Shown here: piece by piece, positions 16,634 to 25,900 of the stretch
Layout: every line of letters starts with the position of its first letter
How positions within the stretch are numbered: position 1 is the first letter of the stretch
Assembly: GCA_966250335.1 (NCBI GenBank)
Contig: CBINGZ010000019.1
Span: forward strand, 1 to 64,000
Direction of reading: 5' to 3'
Source of the DNA: OLB7 sp966250335
Lineage (GTDB): Bacteria; Bacteroidota; Ignavibacteria; OLB7
DNA length: 64,000 bases
Made by a program: the position numbers and the translations under genes
The notes under the pieces: generated by a model
Databases searched by the model: none
What the model was told of the DNA's origin: nothing
The model's input: only the letters and a program-made list of their open reading frames with translations

Positions 16634-17811
16634 AGCGTAATCGATCATTCGTCATCCTGCTGGTCCTCCTCTTCCTGGCGATCCTTGTGATCCGTCTGGG
16701 GGCTCCCTCCCGGCGGCAGATCGACTGGAGACCTTCGTTTTCCGGGAACGACAAGATCCCGTACGGCGCCCATGTGCTCCGGAGAATCATGCCGAAGATT
16801 ATCGGGTCGGATGAGATCACGGAGCTGACGGAGACGATCTACAGCGAGAGCTTCCGTCTCGAGGATGGGAAGACCTGTTTCTTCCTCAACCGGAGTTTCG
16901 AGCCGGACGATCTCGATGTGGAGCGGCTGCTCGACTTCGTCCACCGCGGGAACACCCTCTTCGTTGCCGCCGAGCGCTTCTCCGAGGCCTTCAGCGACAC
17001 GCTCGGCTTTTCGCTGGGAGACGTCTTCGCGATGGGGAACGATTCGAGCGATGTCGATCTCGTCAACCCGCGCCTGGAGCCCGACCGGAGCTACGGGTAC
17101 GGCGAGGCGCGCGCGCGCACCCATTTCGAGACGTTCGATACGGTCAACTCGACGGCTCTGGGGCGGACGGAAGGGGGAAGATATAACTATATCCGTATAC
17201 GATTCGGTGACGGCGATCTCTTCATCAGCACGATTCCCTACGCCTTCACCAACATCTACCTGCTGGACAGCAGCAGGGACGACTACGCGATCCGGGCGCT
17301 CTCCTATCTGCCGAAGGCGCCGCTGATCTGGGACGAATATTACAAGGATGGGAAGAGGGAGAACGGGAAGCGGATGGGATATGTTCTGAGCGAGCCCGCG
17401 CTCAAGTGGGCGCTCTATCTCTCCTTCATCGCCGCCGCGCTCTTCATTCTCTTCGAAGGGAAGCGCCGCCAGCGGATGATACCGATCGTCCGTCCCGTGC
17501 AGAACACGTCGCTGGAGTTCGTGGAGACCGTCGGCCGGCTCTACTTCCAGCACGGGGATCACAGAAAGATCGCGGAGAAGAAGATCACCTACTTCCTGGA
17601 ATATGTCCGTTCGACGTTCGGTCTGGACACCGGAACCAGGGACGAGGCGTTCTTCACGGCCCTCACGGCCCGTTCCGGAGTCGATCATGAGACGATACGT
17701 CGTCTTTTCGGGCGGATCGGGGCGATCCTGTCGTCCTCGTCGCTGGCCGAGGTCGAGCTCGGGAAGCTGAACACGGATATCGAGCAATTTCACAGAGAGG
17801 TAAAACGATAG
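16630..17811 (+). CDS. DUF4350-like membrane protein
   Basis: The start is GTG at 16630 (GTGA overlap with the previous gene), immediately before a signal-anchor (RNRSFVILLVLLFLAILVI). The 393-residue protein has a large periplasmic domain with the DUF4350 pattern: YGAHVLRRIMPKI, LNRSFEPDDLDVERLLDFVHRGNTLFVAAE (a GATase-like fold), and WDEYYKDGKR. A second transmembrane segment near residue 257 (ALYLSFIAAALFILFEGKRR) returns to the cytoplasm, followed by a helical tail. The order after DUF4129 and before MoxR is the standard one for this module. Function is unknown; it probably senses or binds something in the periplasm. Confidence 0.75.
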   Translation: MKRNRSFVILLVLLFLAILVIRLGAPSRRQIDWRPSFSGNDKIPYGAHVLRRIMPKIIGSDEITELTETIYSESFRLEDGKTCFFLNRSFEPDDLDVERLLDFVHRGNTLFVAAERFSEAFSDTLGFSLGDVFAMGNDSSDVDLVNPRLEPDRSYGYGEARARTHFETFDTVNSTALGRTEGGRYNYIRIRFGDGDLFISTIPYAFTNIYLLDSSRDDYAIRALSYLPKAPLIWDEYYKDGKRENGKRMGYVLSEPALKWALYLSFIAAALFILFEGKRRQRMIPIVRPVQNTSLEFVETVGRLYFQHGDHRKIAEKKITYFLEYVRSTFGLDTGTRDEAFFTALTARSGVDHETIRRLFGRIGAILSSSSLAEVELGKLNTDIEQFHREVKR

Positions 17812-17814
17812 CCA

Positions 17815-18789
17815 ATGCAGGATTCAACATTCACCTATACCGGGACCACGGATCTGCGCGATACGGTCGACGCGGTAAAGGCCGAGGTCGCCAAGATCGT
17901 GGTGGGGCAGCACGAGATGATCGATCTGCTGATCGCCGCCATCCTCGCCGACGGTCATGTCCTGATAGAAGGGGTGCCGGGGATCGCCAAGACCCTTACC
18001 GCGAAGCTGGTCGCCCGCACGCTGGAGGTCGGGTTTTCCCGCATCCAGTTCACTCCGGATCTGATGCCCTCGGATATCCTCGGCACGTCGATCTTCAACC
18101 CGAAGACGACGGAGTTCGAGTTCCGTCGCGGTCCGATCTTCAATAACCTGATCCTGATCGACGAGATCAACCGCGCCCCGGCCAAGACGCAGTCCGCCCT
18201 CTTCGAGGTGATGGAGGAGCGCCAGGTGACGGTGGATGGAACCACCTACACGATCGGCGATCCCTTCCTGGTGATCGCCACGCAGAACCCGGTGGAGCAG
18301 GAGGGAACGTACCGTCTGCCGGAGGCGCAGCTCGACAGATTCCTCTTCAAGATCGAGGTGGGATATCCATCGCTGGACGATGAGACCCGTATCCTGCAGC
18401 AGGCGCACAACCGCAAGGATCAGCACGACCTGAGCGTGGTCGGGGCGGTGATCGACGGCGCCAGGATCGCGGCGCTCCGTACCAGGGCCCGCGCCGTGCG
18501 GGTCGAGGATCAGCTGCTGCGATATATCGTGCAGATCGTGAACGGCACGCGCGACAATCCCTCCCTCTTCCTTGGAGCCTCCCCCAGAGCCTCGCTGGCG
18601 ATCATGGCGGGATCGAAGGCGCTGGCGGCGATGGCCGGTCGAGACTTCATCACGCCGGAGGATATCAGGCGCGTGGTGGAGCCGGTGCTGCGCCACAGGA
18701 TTCTTCTCACGCCGGAGAGGGAGATGGAGGGGCAGACCCCGAAGGATATCATCAGGCAGATCGTGGAACGGATCGAGGTGCCGCGCTGA
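17815..18789 (+). CDS. MoxR-family AAA+ ATPase
   Basis: The 324-residue cytoplasmic ATPase has Walker A GVPGIAKT near residue 52, Walker B ILIDEINRAPAKTQSALFEVMEE near 112, sensor 1 ATQNP near 150 and the EGTYRLPEAQLDRF segment after it, which is specific to MoxR proteins. The C-terminal lid domain carries SPRASLAI. MoxR ATPases work as chaperone-like remodellers, often for metal insertion or assembly of partner VWA and DUF58 proteins. The gene starts 3 bases after the DUF4350 stop and is followed 40 bases later by DUF58. Assignment to the family is secure; the client is not known. Confidence 0.95.
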   Translation: MQDSTFTYTGTTDLRDTVDAVKAEVAKIVVGQHEMIDLLIAAILADGHVLIEGVPGIAKTLTAKLVARTLEVGFSRIQFTPDLMPSDILGTSIFNPKTTEFEFRRGPIFNNLILIDEINRAPAKTQSALFEVMEERQVTVDGTTYTIGDPFLVIATQNPVEQEGTYRLPEAQLDRFLFKIEVGYPSLDDETRILQQAHNRKDQHDLSVVGAVIDGARIAALRTRARAVRVEDQLLRYIVQIVNGTRDNPSLFLGASPRASLAIMAGSKALAAMAGRDFITPEDIRRVVEPVLRHRILLTPEREMEGQTPKDIIRQIVERIEVPR

Positions 18790-18829
18790 GCGGCGCCGGG
18801 GCTTCTCTCATATCATATCGGTTGACGAC

Positions 18830-20161
18830 TTGAATTTCCTCAGGAGTCTATATCTCGATCGCCGGGTCTTCATATCGCTTGGGGGCCTGGTGGTGTTCTT
18901 CGTGCTGGCGTATCAGTATCCGGCGCTCTTCCCGATCGTACAGGGGGGAGTGCTGGTGCTTGCGGTGCTGCTGATTCTGGACATCGTCATTCTCTACAGG
19001 TCGGGGGAGTCGATCCGTGCCGTGCGCGAGCTTCCGGAGAAGTTCTCCAACGGAGACGACAACGAGGTTCGTATCTATGTCGAAAACCGATACGGATTCC
19101 CCATCGGCGTCCGTATCGTCGACGAGCTTCCCGTGCAGTTCCAGCGGCGCGATCTCCATATCGACACGGTGATCTCCTCCGGCGACCGGAAGGTCTTCGA
19201 GTATACGGTCAGGCCGGTGAAGCGGGGGGAATATCACTTCGGCGTCGTCAACGTCTTCGTCTCCGGTCCGCTTCGGCTGGGGCGGCGCAGGTTCAGGCTC
19301 GATAGCGAGAGGATGGTCCCGGTCTACCCGTCGTTTCTGCAGATGCGCCGTTACGAGCTGCTGGCGATCTCCAACAGACTGGCCGAGGCGGGGGTCAAGA
19401 AGATCCGCCGGATCGGGCAGACGATGGAGTTCGACCAGATCCGCGAATATGTGCGCGGCGATGATTTCAGGACGATCAACTGGAAGGCGACGGCGCGCTC
19501 CCGTTCGTTCATGGTGAACCAGTACCAGGACGAACGATCGCAGCAGGTCTACATGGTGATCGACAAGGGGCGGGTGATGAAGATGCCGTTCGAGGGGATG
19601 ACCCTGCTCGACTATGCGATCAACACCAGCCTGGTCCTCTCCAATATCGCGTTGCTGAAACAGGACAAGGCGGGGCTTATCACGTTTGCCGATACGATCG
19701 GCGCCGTCCTGCCGGCCGACAGGAAGCGTGTGCAGATGCGCAGAATCCAGGAGGTGCTCTACAACCAGAAGACGAATTTCGCCGAGACCGACTTCGAGTC
19801 GCTCTACGTCAACATCAGGCAGAAGCTCACCACGCGAAGCCTGGTCATGATCTACACCAACTTCGAGACGCTCTCGTCGATGCGGCGCCAGTTGCCCTAT
19901 CTGCGCAAGCTGGCGCGAATACATCTGGTTGTGGTGATATTCTTCGAGAACACCGAACTCCGTTCGCTGCTCGACCGTCCGACCGGCACGACCGAGGAGA
20001 TCTATATCAAGACCATCGCCGAGAAATTCTCCTTCGAGAAACGTCAGATCGCCAAGGAGCTGCAGCGCTACGGCATCCATTCCATCCTTACGCCTCCCGC
20101 CGGACTGACCGTCAATACAATAAATAAATATCTGGAGATCAAGGCGCGGCGCCTTATCTGA
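18830..20161 (+). CDS. DUF58 protein (VWA-like)
   Basis: The start is taken as TTG at 18830 (reading MNFLRSLYLDRR), because this matches the usual beginning of the family and no ATG or GTG gives it. Upstream the frame overlaps the MoxR coding sequence without family similarity. The 443-residue protein has two transmembrane segments (about residues 17-60), a beta-rich domain (FSNGDDNEVRIYVENRYGFPIG...), and the DUF58 core motif YVRGDDFRTINWKATARS near 205-220. A VWA-like fold follows (VYMVIDKGRVM, then LITFADTIGAVLP). DUF58 proteins are partners of MoxR ATPases. It ends the module. Confidence 0.85.
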   Translation: MNFLRSLYLDRRVFISLGGLVVFFVLAYQYPALFPIVQGGVLVLAVLLILDIVILYRSGESIRAVRELPEKFSNGDDNEVRIYVENRYGFPIGVRIVDELPVQFQRRDLHIDTVISSGDRKVFEYTVRPVKRGEYHFGVVNVFVSGPLRLGRRRFRLDSERMVPVYPSFLQMRRYELLAISNRLAEAGVKKIRRIGQTMEFDQIREYVRGDDFRTINWKATARSRSFMVNQYQDERSQQVYMVIDKGRVMKMPFEGMTLLDYAINTSLVLSNIALLKQDKAGLITFADTIGAVLPADRKRVQMRRIQEVLYNQKTNFAETDFESLYVNIRQKLTTRSLVMIYTNFETLSSMRRQLPYLRKLARIHLVVVIFFENTELRSLLDRPTGTTEEIYIKTIAEKFSFEKRQIAKELQRYGIHSILTPPAGLTVNTINKYLEIKARRLI

Positions 20162-20486
20162 AGCCTTTCGCGGGTATTGTTCCACCGCTGCAATAATTGC
20201 CGTAGAGGGCTCTATTCGCGCAGTTTCCGCTCATTATTTACCGGTACAATGAACGCTCCACTGTCGGCGTCATAGAGCGTACCGATGAATAACAGAGACT
20301 ATCTGAAGCACTTTTTCCACCTGCAGAAGCCGTTCCGGCATTCTTCTCCAAGGCCCCGCTGAACCCGGGCGGGGAGGCCCTACACGATTTGACGGACAAG
20401 GCGCGCACGTCGAGTGCAGCGCCCGGAGCATTACCGTGCCGTGACGCGACGTTGACATCAACATTCATCAACAACAGTTGTTCTAC
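20162..20486. other. Intergenic region with GC hairpin
   Basis: This 325-base gap follows DUF58 and precedes the subtilase. It contains a hairpin near 20354-20375 (CCCCGC with GCGGGG) that might end the module transcript, though no T tract follows. No convincing gene is seen. A TTG at 20393 has no good -7 box at the right distance. Confidence 0.35.
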
Positions 20487-21644
20487 ATGATGCGATATAA
20501 AGGCGTTTTTCCTCTTCTCTTCGCTGCCGTTGCTCTCACCGTTGTCGGCTGTCAGGATGCCGATCTTCCCACCTCCGGCGATTCCGGAACGAACGAGACG
20601 CAGATCTCCCAGAAATTTACTCCCAATCCCGAAGGGACCGACCGCTACATTGTCGTGATGGAGGAGGGGGCCACGGGTGAAGGATTCTCCAAGGCGGTCA
20701 CCGATCTTACATCGCAGTATGGTGTGACTCCCGAGGTATCGTTCAAGCATTCGATCAGCGGATTCGCGGCGCGTCTGAGCGCCGGCAGGGCGGCGGAGCT
20801 TGCGGCCAACCCGCGGGTCAAGTATGTGGAGCCGGACTACAAGGTGCAGCTTGTGACGACCCCGTACGTGAACACCACGGTCGGCGGCCAGACCACCCCG
20901 TGGGGTGTGAAGAGGGTGGGGGGATCGCGTGACGGCTCGGGGAAGGTCGCCTGGATCGTCGACACCGGCATCGATTTCGAGCACGCCGACCTGAACGTCG
21001 ACAGGACGCGCAGCCGCAACTTCGTCCCGGACGGACGCACGGCCGATGACGGCAACGGCCACGGAACGCACGTGGCGGGGATCGTCGGCGCCAGGAACAA
21101 CGGTCGCGACGTGATCGGAGTGGCAGCGAACGCCACGCTCGTCGCCGTCCGCGTGCTCGACAATAATGGATCGGGATATTACTCCTCGATGATCGCCGGC
21201 ATGGATTATATCGCGGCGAATGCAAAGGCCGGCGACGTCGTCAATATGAGCCTCGGCGGTCCCGCCTCCAACGGTCTGGACGATGCGGTGCGCCGTGTGG
21301 CGAACAAGGGGATCAAGGTGGTGATCGCCGCCGGCAACAGCGCGGTCAACGCCGTCAACACGTCGCCGGCCCGCGTGAATCTCTCGAACGTCTACACGGT
21401 CTCGGCGACCGATCAGTGGGACAAGTTCGCGTCGTTCAGCAACTACGGCAACCCGCCGGTCGATATCGCGGCTCCTGGTGTCTACATCCTCTCCACCAGG
21501 AACGGCGGCGGCACGGTCTACATGAGCGGCACATCGATGGCCGCCCCGCACGTCGCCGGCCTGCTCCTCTTCGGATACGTCAGGACGAACGGGACGGCGC
21601 AGAACGATCCGGACGGCAACGCCGATCGCATCGCATATCGATAA
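20487..21644 (+). CDS. Subtilisin-like serine protease lipoprotein (S8 with I9 propeptide)
   Basis: The 385-residue protein starts MMRYKGVFPLLFAAVALTVVGC: the LTVVGC lipobox predicts lipidation at Cys22 and membrane anchoring. Residues about 52-115 (RYIVVMEEG..., then AARLSAGRAAELAANPRVKYVEPD) form an I9 inhibitor propeptide. The S8 catalytic triad is complete: Asp159 in VDTGID, His192 in NGHGTHVAG, Ser350 in GTSMAAPH, with oxyanion Asn284 in AAGNSA. It should be a secreted, self-processing endopeptidase. Unlike many surface proteins in this window it lacks a T9SS domain. A hairpin terminator follows. Confidence 0.93.
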   Translation: MMRYKGVFPLLFAAVALTVVGCQDADLPTSGDSGTNETQISQKFTPNPEGTDRYIVVMEEGATGEGFSKAVTDLTSQYGVTPEVSFKHSISGFAARLSAGRAAELAANPRVKYVEPDYKVQLVTTPYVNTTVGGQTTPWGVKRVGGSRDGSGKVAWIVDTGIDFEHADLNVDRTRSRNFVPDGRTADDGNGHGTHVAGIVGARNNGRDVIGVAANATLVAVRVLDNNGSGYYSSMIAGMDYIAANAKAGDVVNMSLGGPASNGLDDAVRRVANKGIKVVIAAGNSAVNAVNTSPARVNLSNVYTVSATDQWDKFASFSNYGNPPVDIAAPGVYILSTRNGGGTVYMSGTSMAAPHVAGLLLFGYVRTNGTAQNDPDGNADRIAYR

Positions 21645-21668
21645 GGAACTGTTTTTCCTCCCCTGTTC

Positions 21669-21705
21669 GAACGGCGTCTTCCGGATAACGGAGACGCCGT
21701 TCGTA
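21669..21705 (+). terminator. Terminator after the subtilase gene
   Basis: A perfect 11-bp stem (GAACGGCGTCT with AGACGCCGTTC) with a 12-base loop begins 24 bases after the stop codon and is followed by GTATTTCC. The T tract is short. Confidence 0.7.
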
Positions 21706-21814
21706 TTTCCGGGGGTGCGGGGTCAAGGGTAAATCCGGTAACTTCACCCTCGTACAGTGCCCTACGGCGCAGGGGCTCCTGCTCCCGTCCCACGAATCAA
21801 CATCTCCCTGTACG

Positions 21815-22963
21815 ATGATTCATCCGACCGATGCGATCGCCGCCGCTCTTATCGAGGCCGGCCTCGAACTCTTCACCCATGTCCCCGGTTACGGCGGGAC
21901 CGAATGTTTCGAGGCGCTGCGGCGCATGACGGGGCGGAATCTTCCCATGTCGTATCACGAGGAGAGTGCATACACGATCGCCCACGGCGCGGCGCTGACG
22001 GGGACTCGCGCGGCCGCGCTGATGAAGTCGCACGGCGCGGCGAAGGCGGCGAACAGCATCATCGATTCTCTCTTCGCCGGGACCGAGGCCGCGCTCCTTC
22101 TCCTCGTGTTCGACGACCGTCAGGGGAAGCATTCCGATTCGATCTTCGACATCGACGGTTTTCTGGAGGGGTGCAGGATTCCATGCTCACGGCTGGATGG
22201 AGGAGATCCGCGCTCGACGGTGTTCCGGGCGATCGAGCAATCGGAGCGGCTGCGGCTCCCTGTCGCGCTGGTGATGGAGGCGGGGGAGAGCGATGTGAGC
22301 GATGCTCCACGCCTTGAACCGCCCCCTTTACGCCATCATGGTCGTGAACGAGACATCACGCGGCATCTGGTCGGTCCTTTGTTCGCGATATATCAGAGGG
22401 ATGTTCTGGAAGCGAAGCTCTCCGGATCGGACCCCGATGCGCTTCCCGTGCCTCCGCTTCCGATCGTTCCCGATTCGCTCCCCCCTGCATGGCGTGAAGC
22501 GGTCGAGGTCTATCGTCCCTTCTTCGAAGCCTTCCGTGCGGTTCGCGGTTCTGTCGTGACGGGAGATACCGGTCTTTCCAGCCTCTTCGCCCTGCCGCCG
22601 TTCAACTGCGTGGATATCACGACCTACATGGGAGGAAGCGTGCCGCTGGCGCTTGGGGCGATGCTCGCCGGGCATCGCGACGCATGGTCGGTCACCGGAG
22701 ATTTCTCGTTTATCGCCGCCGGCCATCTTGGGCTGATCGAGGCGCTGGAGCGGGATCTGCCGCTGAAGACCGTCATCTTCGACAACCGACGCGCCGAGAC
22801 CACGGGAGGACAGAAGATCACCGACGGGGTGCTGGATCGTATCCTGACGGGATATGAGCGATATGTGCGCGAGGTCCCGGCCGCCGATCGTGTCGCGATA
22901 GACGCCGTGCTCGCTGAAGCGAAGAGAGCCGACGAGATGCGTATCGTGGTCGTCCGCTGCTGA
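21815..22963 (+). CDS. Compact IorA-like thiamine-diphosphate enzyme
   Basis: The 382-residue protein has a PYR-like domain (THVPGYGGTECFEAL, then the Glu in SYHEESAYTIAHGAAL that would activate thiamine, and ALMKSHGAAKAANS) and a PP-like domain (VVTGDTGLSSLFALPPFNCVDITTYMGG, then VTGDFSFIAAGHLGL...VIFDN). GD near residue 299 with an Asn about 30 residues on is the Mg-ThDP binding motif. The motif order is closest to the alpha subunit of indolepyruvate:ferredoxin oxidoreductase, but that subunit is about 600 residues and ends in a ferredoxin domain absent here, and no beta subunit adjoins it. Phosphonopyruvate or sulfopyruvate decarboxylase-like activity is an alternative. The substrate is unknown. 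Confidence 0.65.
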   Translation: MIHPTDAIAAALIEAGLELFTHVPGYGGTECFEALRRMTGRNLPMSYHEESAYTIAHGAALTGTRAAALMKSHGAAKAANSIIDSLFAGTEAALLLLVFDDRQGKHSDSIFDIDGFLEGCRIPCSRLDGGDPRSTVFRAIEQSERLRLPVALVMEAGESDVSDAPRLEPPPLRHHGRERDITRHLVGPLFAIYQRDVLEAKLSGSDPDALPVPPLPIVPDSLPPAWREAVEVYRPFFEAFRAVRGSVVTGDTGLSSLFALPPFNCVDITTYMGGSVPLALGAMLAGHRDAWSVTGDFSFIAAGHLGLIEALERDLPLKTVIFDNRRAETTGGQKITDGVLDRILTGYERYVREVPAADRVAIDAVLAEAKRADEMRIVVVRC

Positions 22964-22970
22964 TTCCCTC

Positions 22971-25900
22971 CTATCTCCTGAGTTCGAGCCGTTCGACGAC
23001 GGTTTCGGTCGGCGTACGGAGGAGCAGGTAGTAGGCGCCGTTCGGCAGCGATCGGAGATCGAGCGGGAGGAAGAGCCGTCCGTGACGGGCCGTGCCGTCG
23101 TGAAGGGTCCTCACCTCTTCTCCGAGAGAACTCACCAGGGTAAGTCTGGTGGGGCCATCCTCGGCAAGATCGATCTGCACCCCCGCCTCTTCCGCCACCG
23201 GGTTCGGGCGCACGATCATCTTCAGCCCGCTTCCGGTGCGGACGAGGCGTCGATCTCCCGTCTCGCAGAACCCCGTGACCGTGAACGTTCCGTCGCTCCC
23301 CGTCGTCTCCACCTCCGCGTTCTTCCACTCGACGTCGACTATATCGATCGGTGTGCGATCCAGTTCTCCGAGCAGCGCGACTGCCGGCAGCACCGCCATC
23401 GTGTCGTTGCCGGGGCGGAGTCGTCCGGAGATCGAGACTGTTCTGTCGTTCCCCTGAACGGTCCCCGGCGATCCGAGCGGCATCAGCAGGCGGCGGTCGA
23501 ACCGGACCGTCAGGATGAACTCGTCGGCCTTCGCGGGGCCCAGGTTGACGGGGTTCCTGAGGATGATCGGAATCCCGACGACGGCGCCGATCTCTCCAGT
23601 AAGATCGCGCGGCTCGACGACGACCTCGGCGGAGGCGACCCCGAAGCCGGTGTGCTCGAACGGCGCGGACTCGCTCCCGCATCCCTGGGCGTTCACTGCG
23701 ATCACGCTGTATTGCCCTTTCGTCGTCGTGATCAGCTCGCGGTCGGTCTCCCCTGGAATCTCCACCCCTTCCAGCAGCCATCGGAATCGGACGACGTCGG
23801 AGCCGGCTGTTGCCTCGAGCGTGTCGGTCCGTTGTGAGATCGTCGGCGCGGCCGGGCGCGGAAATATCGTGACGGTAACTTCGGCCGATGATCCCTTGCA
23901 TCCTCCCGCATCCGATACGTTGACCGTGTAGATCCCCGGCGTCTTCACGGTGATCGTCCGTGTGGTCGCCGTGTTGGACCAGAGATAGTCGACGTAGCCG
24001 GGGCCGGCGTCGAGTACGACGCTGTCACCCTCGCAGAGCGTCGTGCTCCCGGAGGTCGAGATCAGGGGGGCGAGGCTGGAGGAGACCGTCACCTCAAGTG
24101 TCGTATCTCTAAAGCATCCTGATGCGATATCCGTCTCCCGCACGGAGAGCGTGCTTGTGCCCGATCCGTTCCACTGCACGTTGACGGTCGCTGTTCCCTG
24201 TCCTCCGACGATCTGTCCGTTGGCGCTTACCGTCCATTGATAATCACGGCCGGCCGAGGCCGGGACGCCGTACGATATGGGGAGTGATTTCTCGCATGCC
24301 GAGCTTTGTCCACTGATGACCGGGGTCGGTCGGGCGCCGATCGTCACCGTTACCTCCGTTCGCGATGCGCTCACGCAGCCGGTGGCCGCGTCGATGCTCT
24401 CGACGTAGAACGTCGCGGTTCCCGTGGGGGGAGGAGGGATGAATCCGGCGCCGTTGCCGAGCTGGTTCCCGCCGCTCGCCGCATCGTACCACCGGTAGTT
24501 GAGTCCCGCCACCTGCTCGGCCTTCAATGTGACCGGCTCGCCGTCGCATGCCGCCACCGAGGGAGCGACGGGGGGGAGCGGGCGATCGACGACCCGCACG
24601 AAGAGCGTCGTTCGTGAAGCTCCGACGCAGCCGGTGGTTATGTCTGTCGCTTCAAGATAGAACGTTGTCGATACGGCGAGAGTGGCGGGAGGGTGGGTTT
24701 TCCCCTCGGCGACCGGGACGCCGCCGGTGGGGGTCGTGAACCAGCGCACGAGGATGTTCGAGGAGGGGAGAAGATCGACGGTGAGGGTGACCGGTTCCCC
24801 CTGGCAGATCGTCACGTCGGGCTGCGGGCCGAGCGTCGGGCGCGGATGTACCGTGACGGTGACGGGGGTGCGGGTCGTGCTGGCGCACTGCGATCCGTCG
24901 GCCTGGGCGTCGACGTAGTAGGTCGTGGTCGCCGTCAGAGCCGGGGTCGTGTAGCTGTTCCCCGTGAAGAGAGGGGGGCCGTCGGTCGGGACGGCGAACC
25001 ATCGCGCCGTGGCGCCGGGCGCGCTCTGCGCGGAGATCGTCGCCGTCAACCCGGCGCAGATCGTCTCCGGCTCGACGGTCGGGGGGGCGGGCCGCTGCGT
25101 GACCGTCACCTTCATCGCGACCGTCTGTGTGCAGTTCTGAGCCGTCACCTTCAGTCTGTATGTCTCGGTCTGCGATGGAGAGATCACCAGTCCCGCGCTG
25201 GCCCCTATCACCTTGTTCGTGGAGACCTCGCTCCATTCGTAGGTGACCGGGCCCGATGCTCCGGTCACTCGCGAGTAGAGCGTTGCCGGTTCTCCGGCGC
25301 AGATGATCGTATCGTTTCCGACGCTCACCGCCAGGTCGCAGAGACCGATGGCGGTGACGAAGGCATCCTGGTTGGAGTTGTAGGTCACATCGTAGGCGCC
25401 CGTGGTGGTCGGGTAGTCGGATGATGTCGTTCGTCCTGCGATATAGATGGTCCCCGTGTTGTCGAGCGTGCTCCCCACGGCGATCTCCGCTCCGGCGCCC
25501 CCCAGATAGCTCGAGTAGAGGAGGCCGCTTCCGAGCGGATTCAGCTTCGCCACGATGACGTCCCCCCCTCCGTTGTAGGATTGATCGTGCCCGTTGGGCG
25601 TCGTGGGGAATTTATCGGATTGCGTTGCTCCCGTGACGCAGGCCGCGCCGTTCCGGTCGACGGAGATCGCGAACCCCTGGGGGAGGATCTCTCCCAGAAA
25701 TGTCGAGTAGGAGAGGGAGCCGCCGTTCACCGCCAGTTTCGTGACCGCCATCTCCTCGCCGCCGTGTGCTCTGTCGAACGCCCCCGGTGTGGTGGGGTAG
25801 TTCGCGGATCGTGTGGAGCCGACGATGTAGGCCGATCCCGCCTGATCCACGGCGATCGCTCCTCCACCTTCGCCGTCATTCCCCCCGATATATGTGGAGT

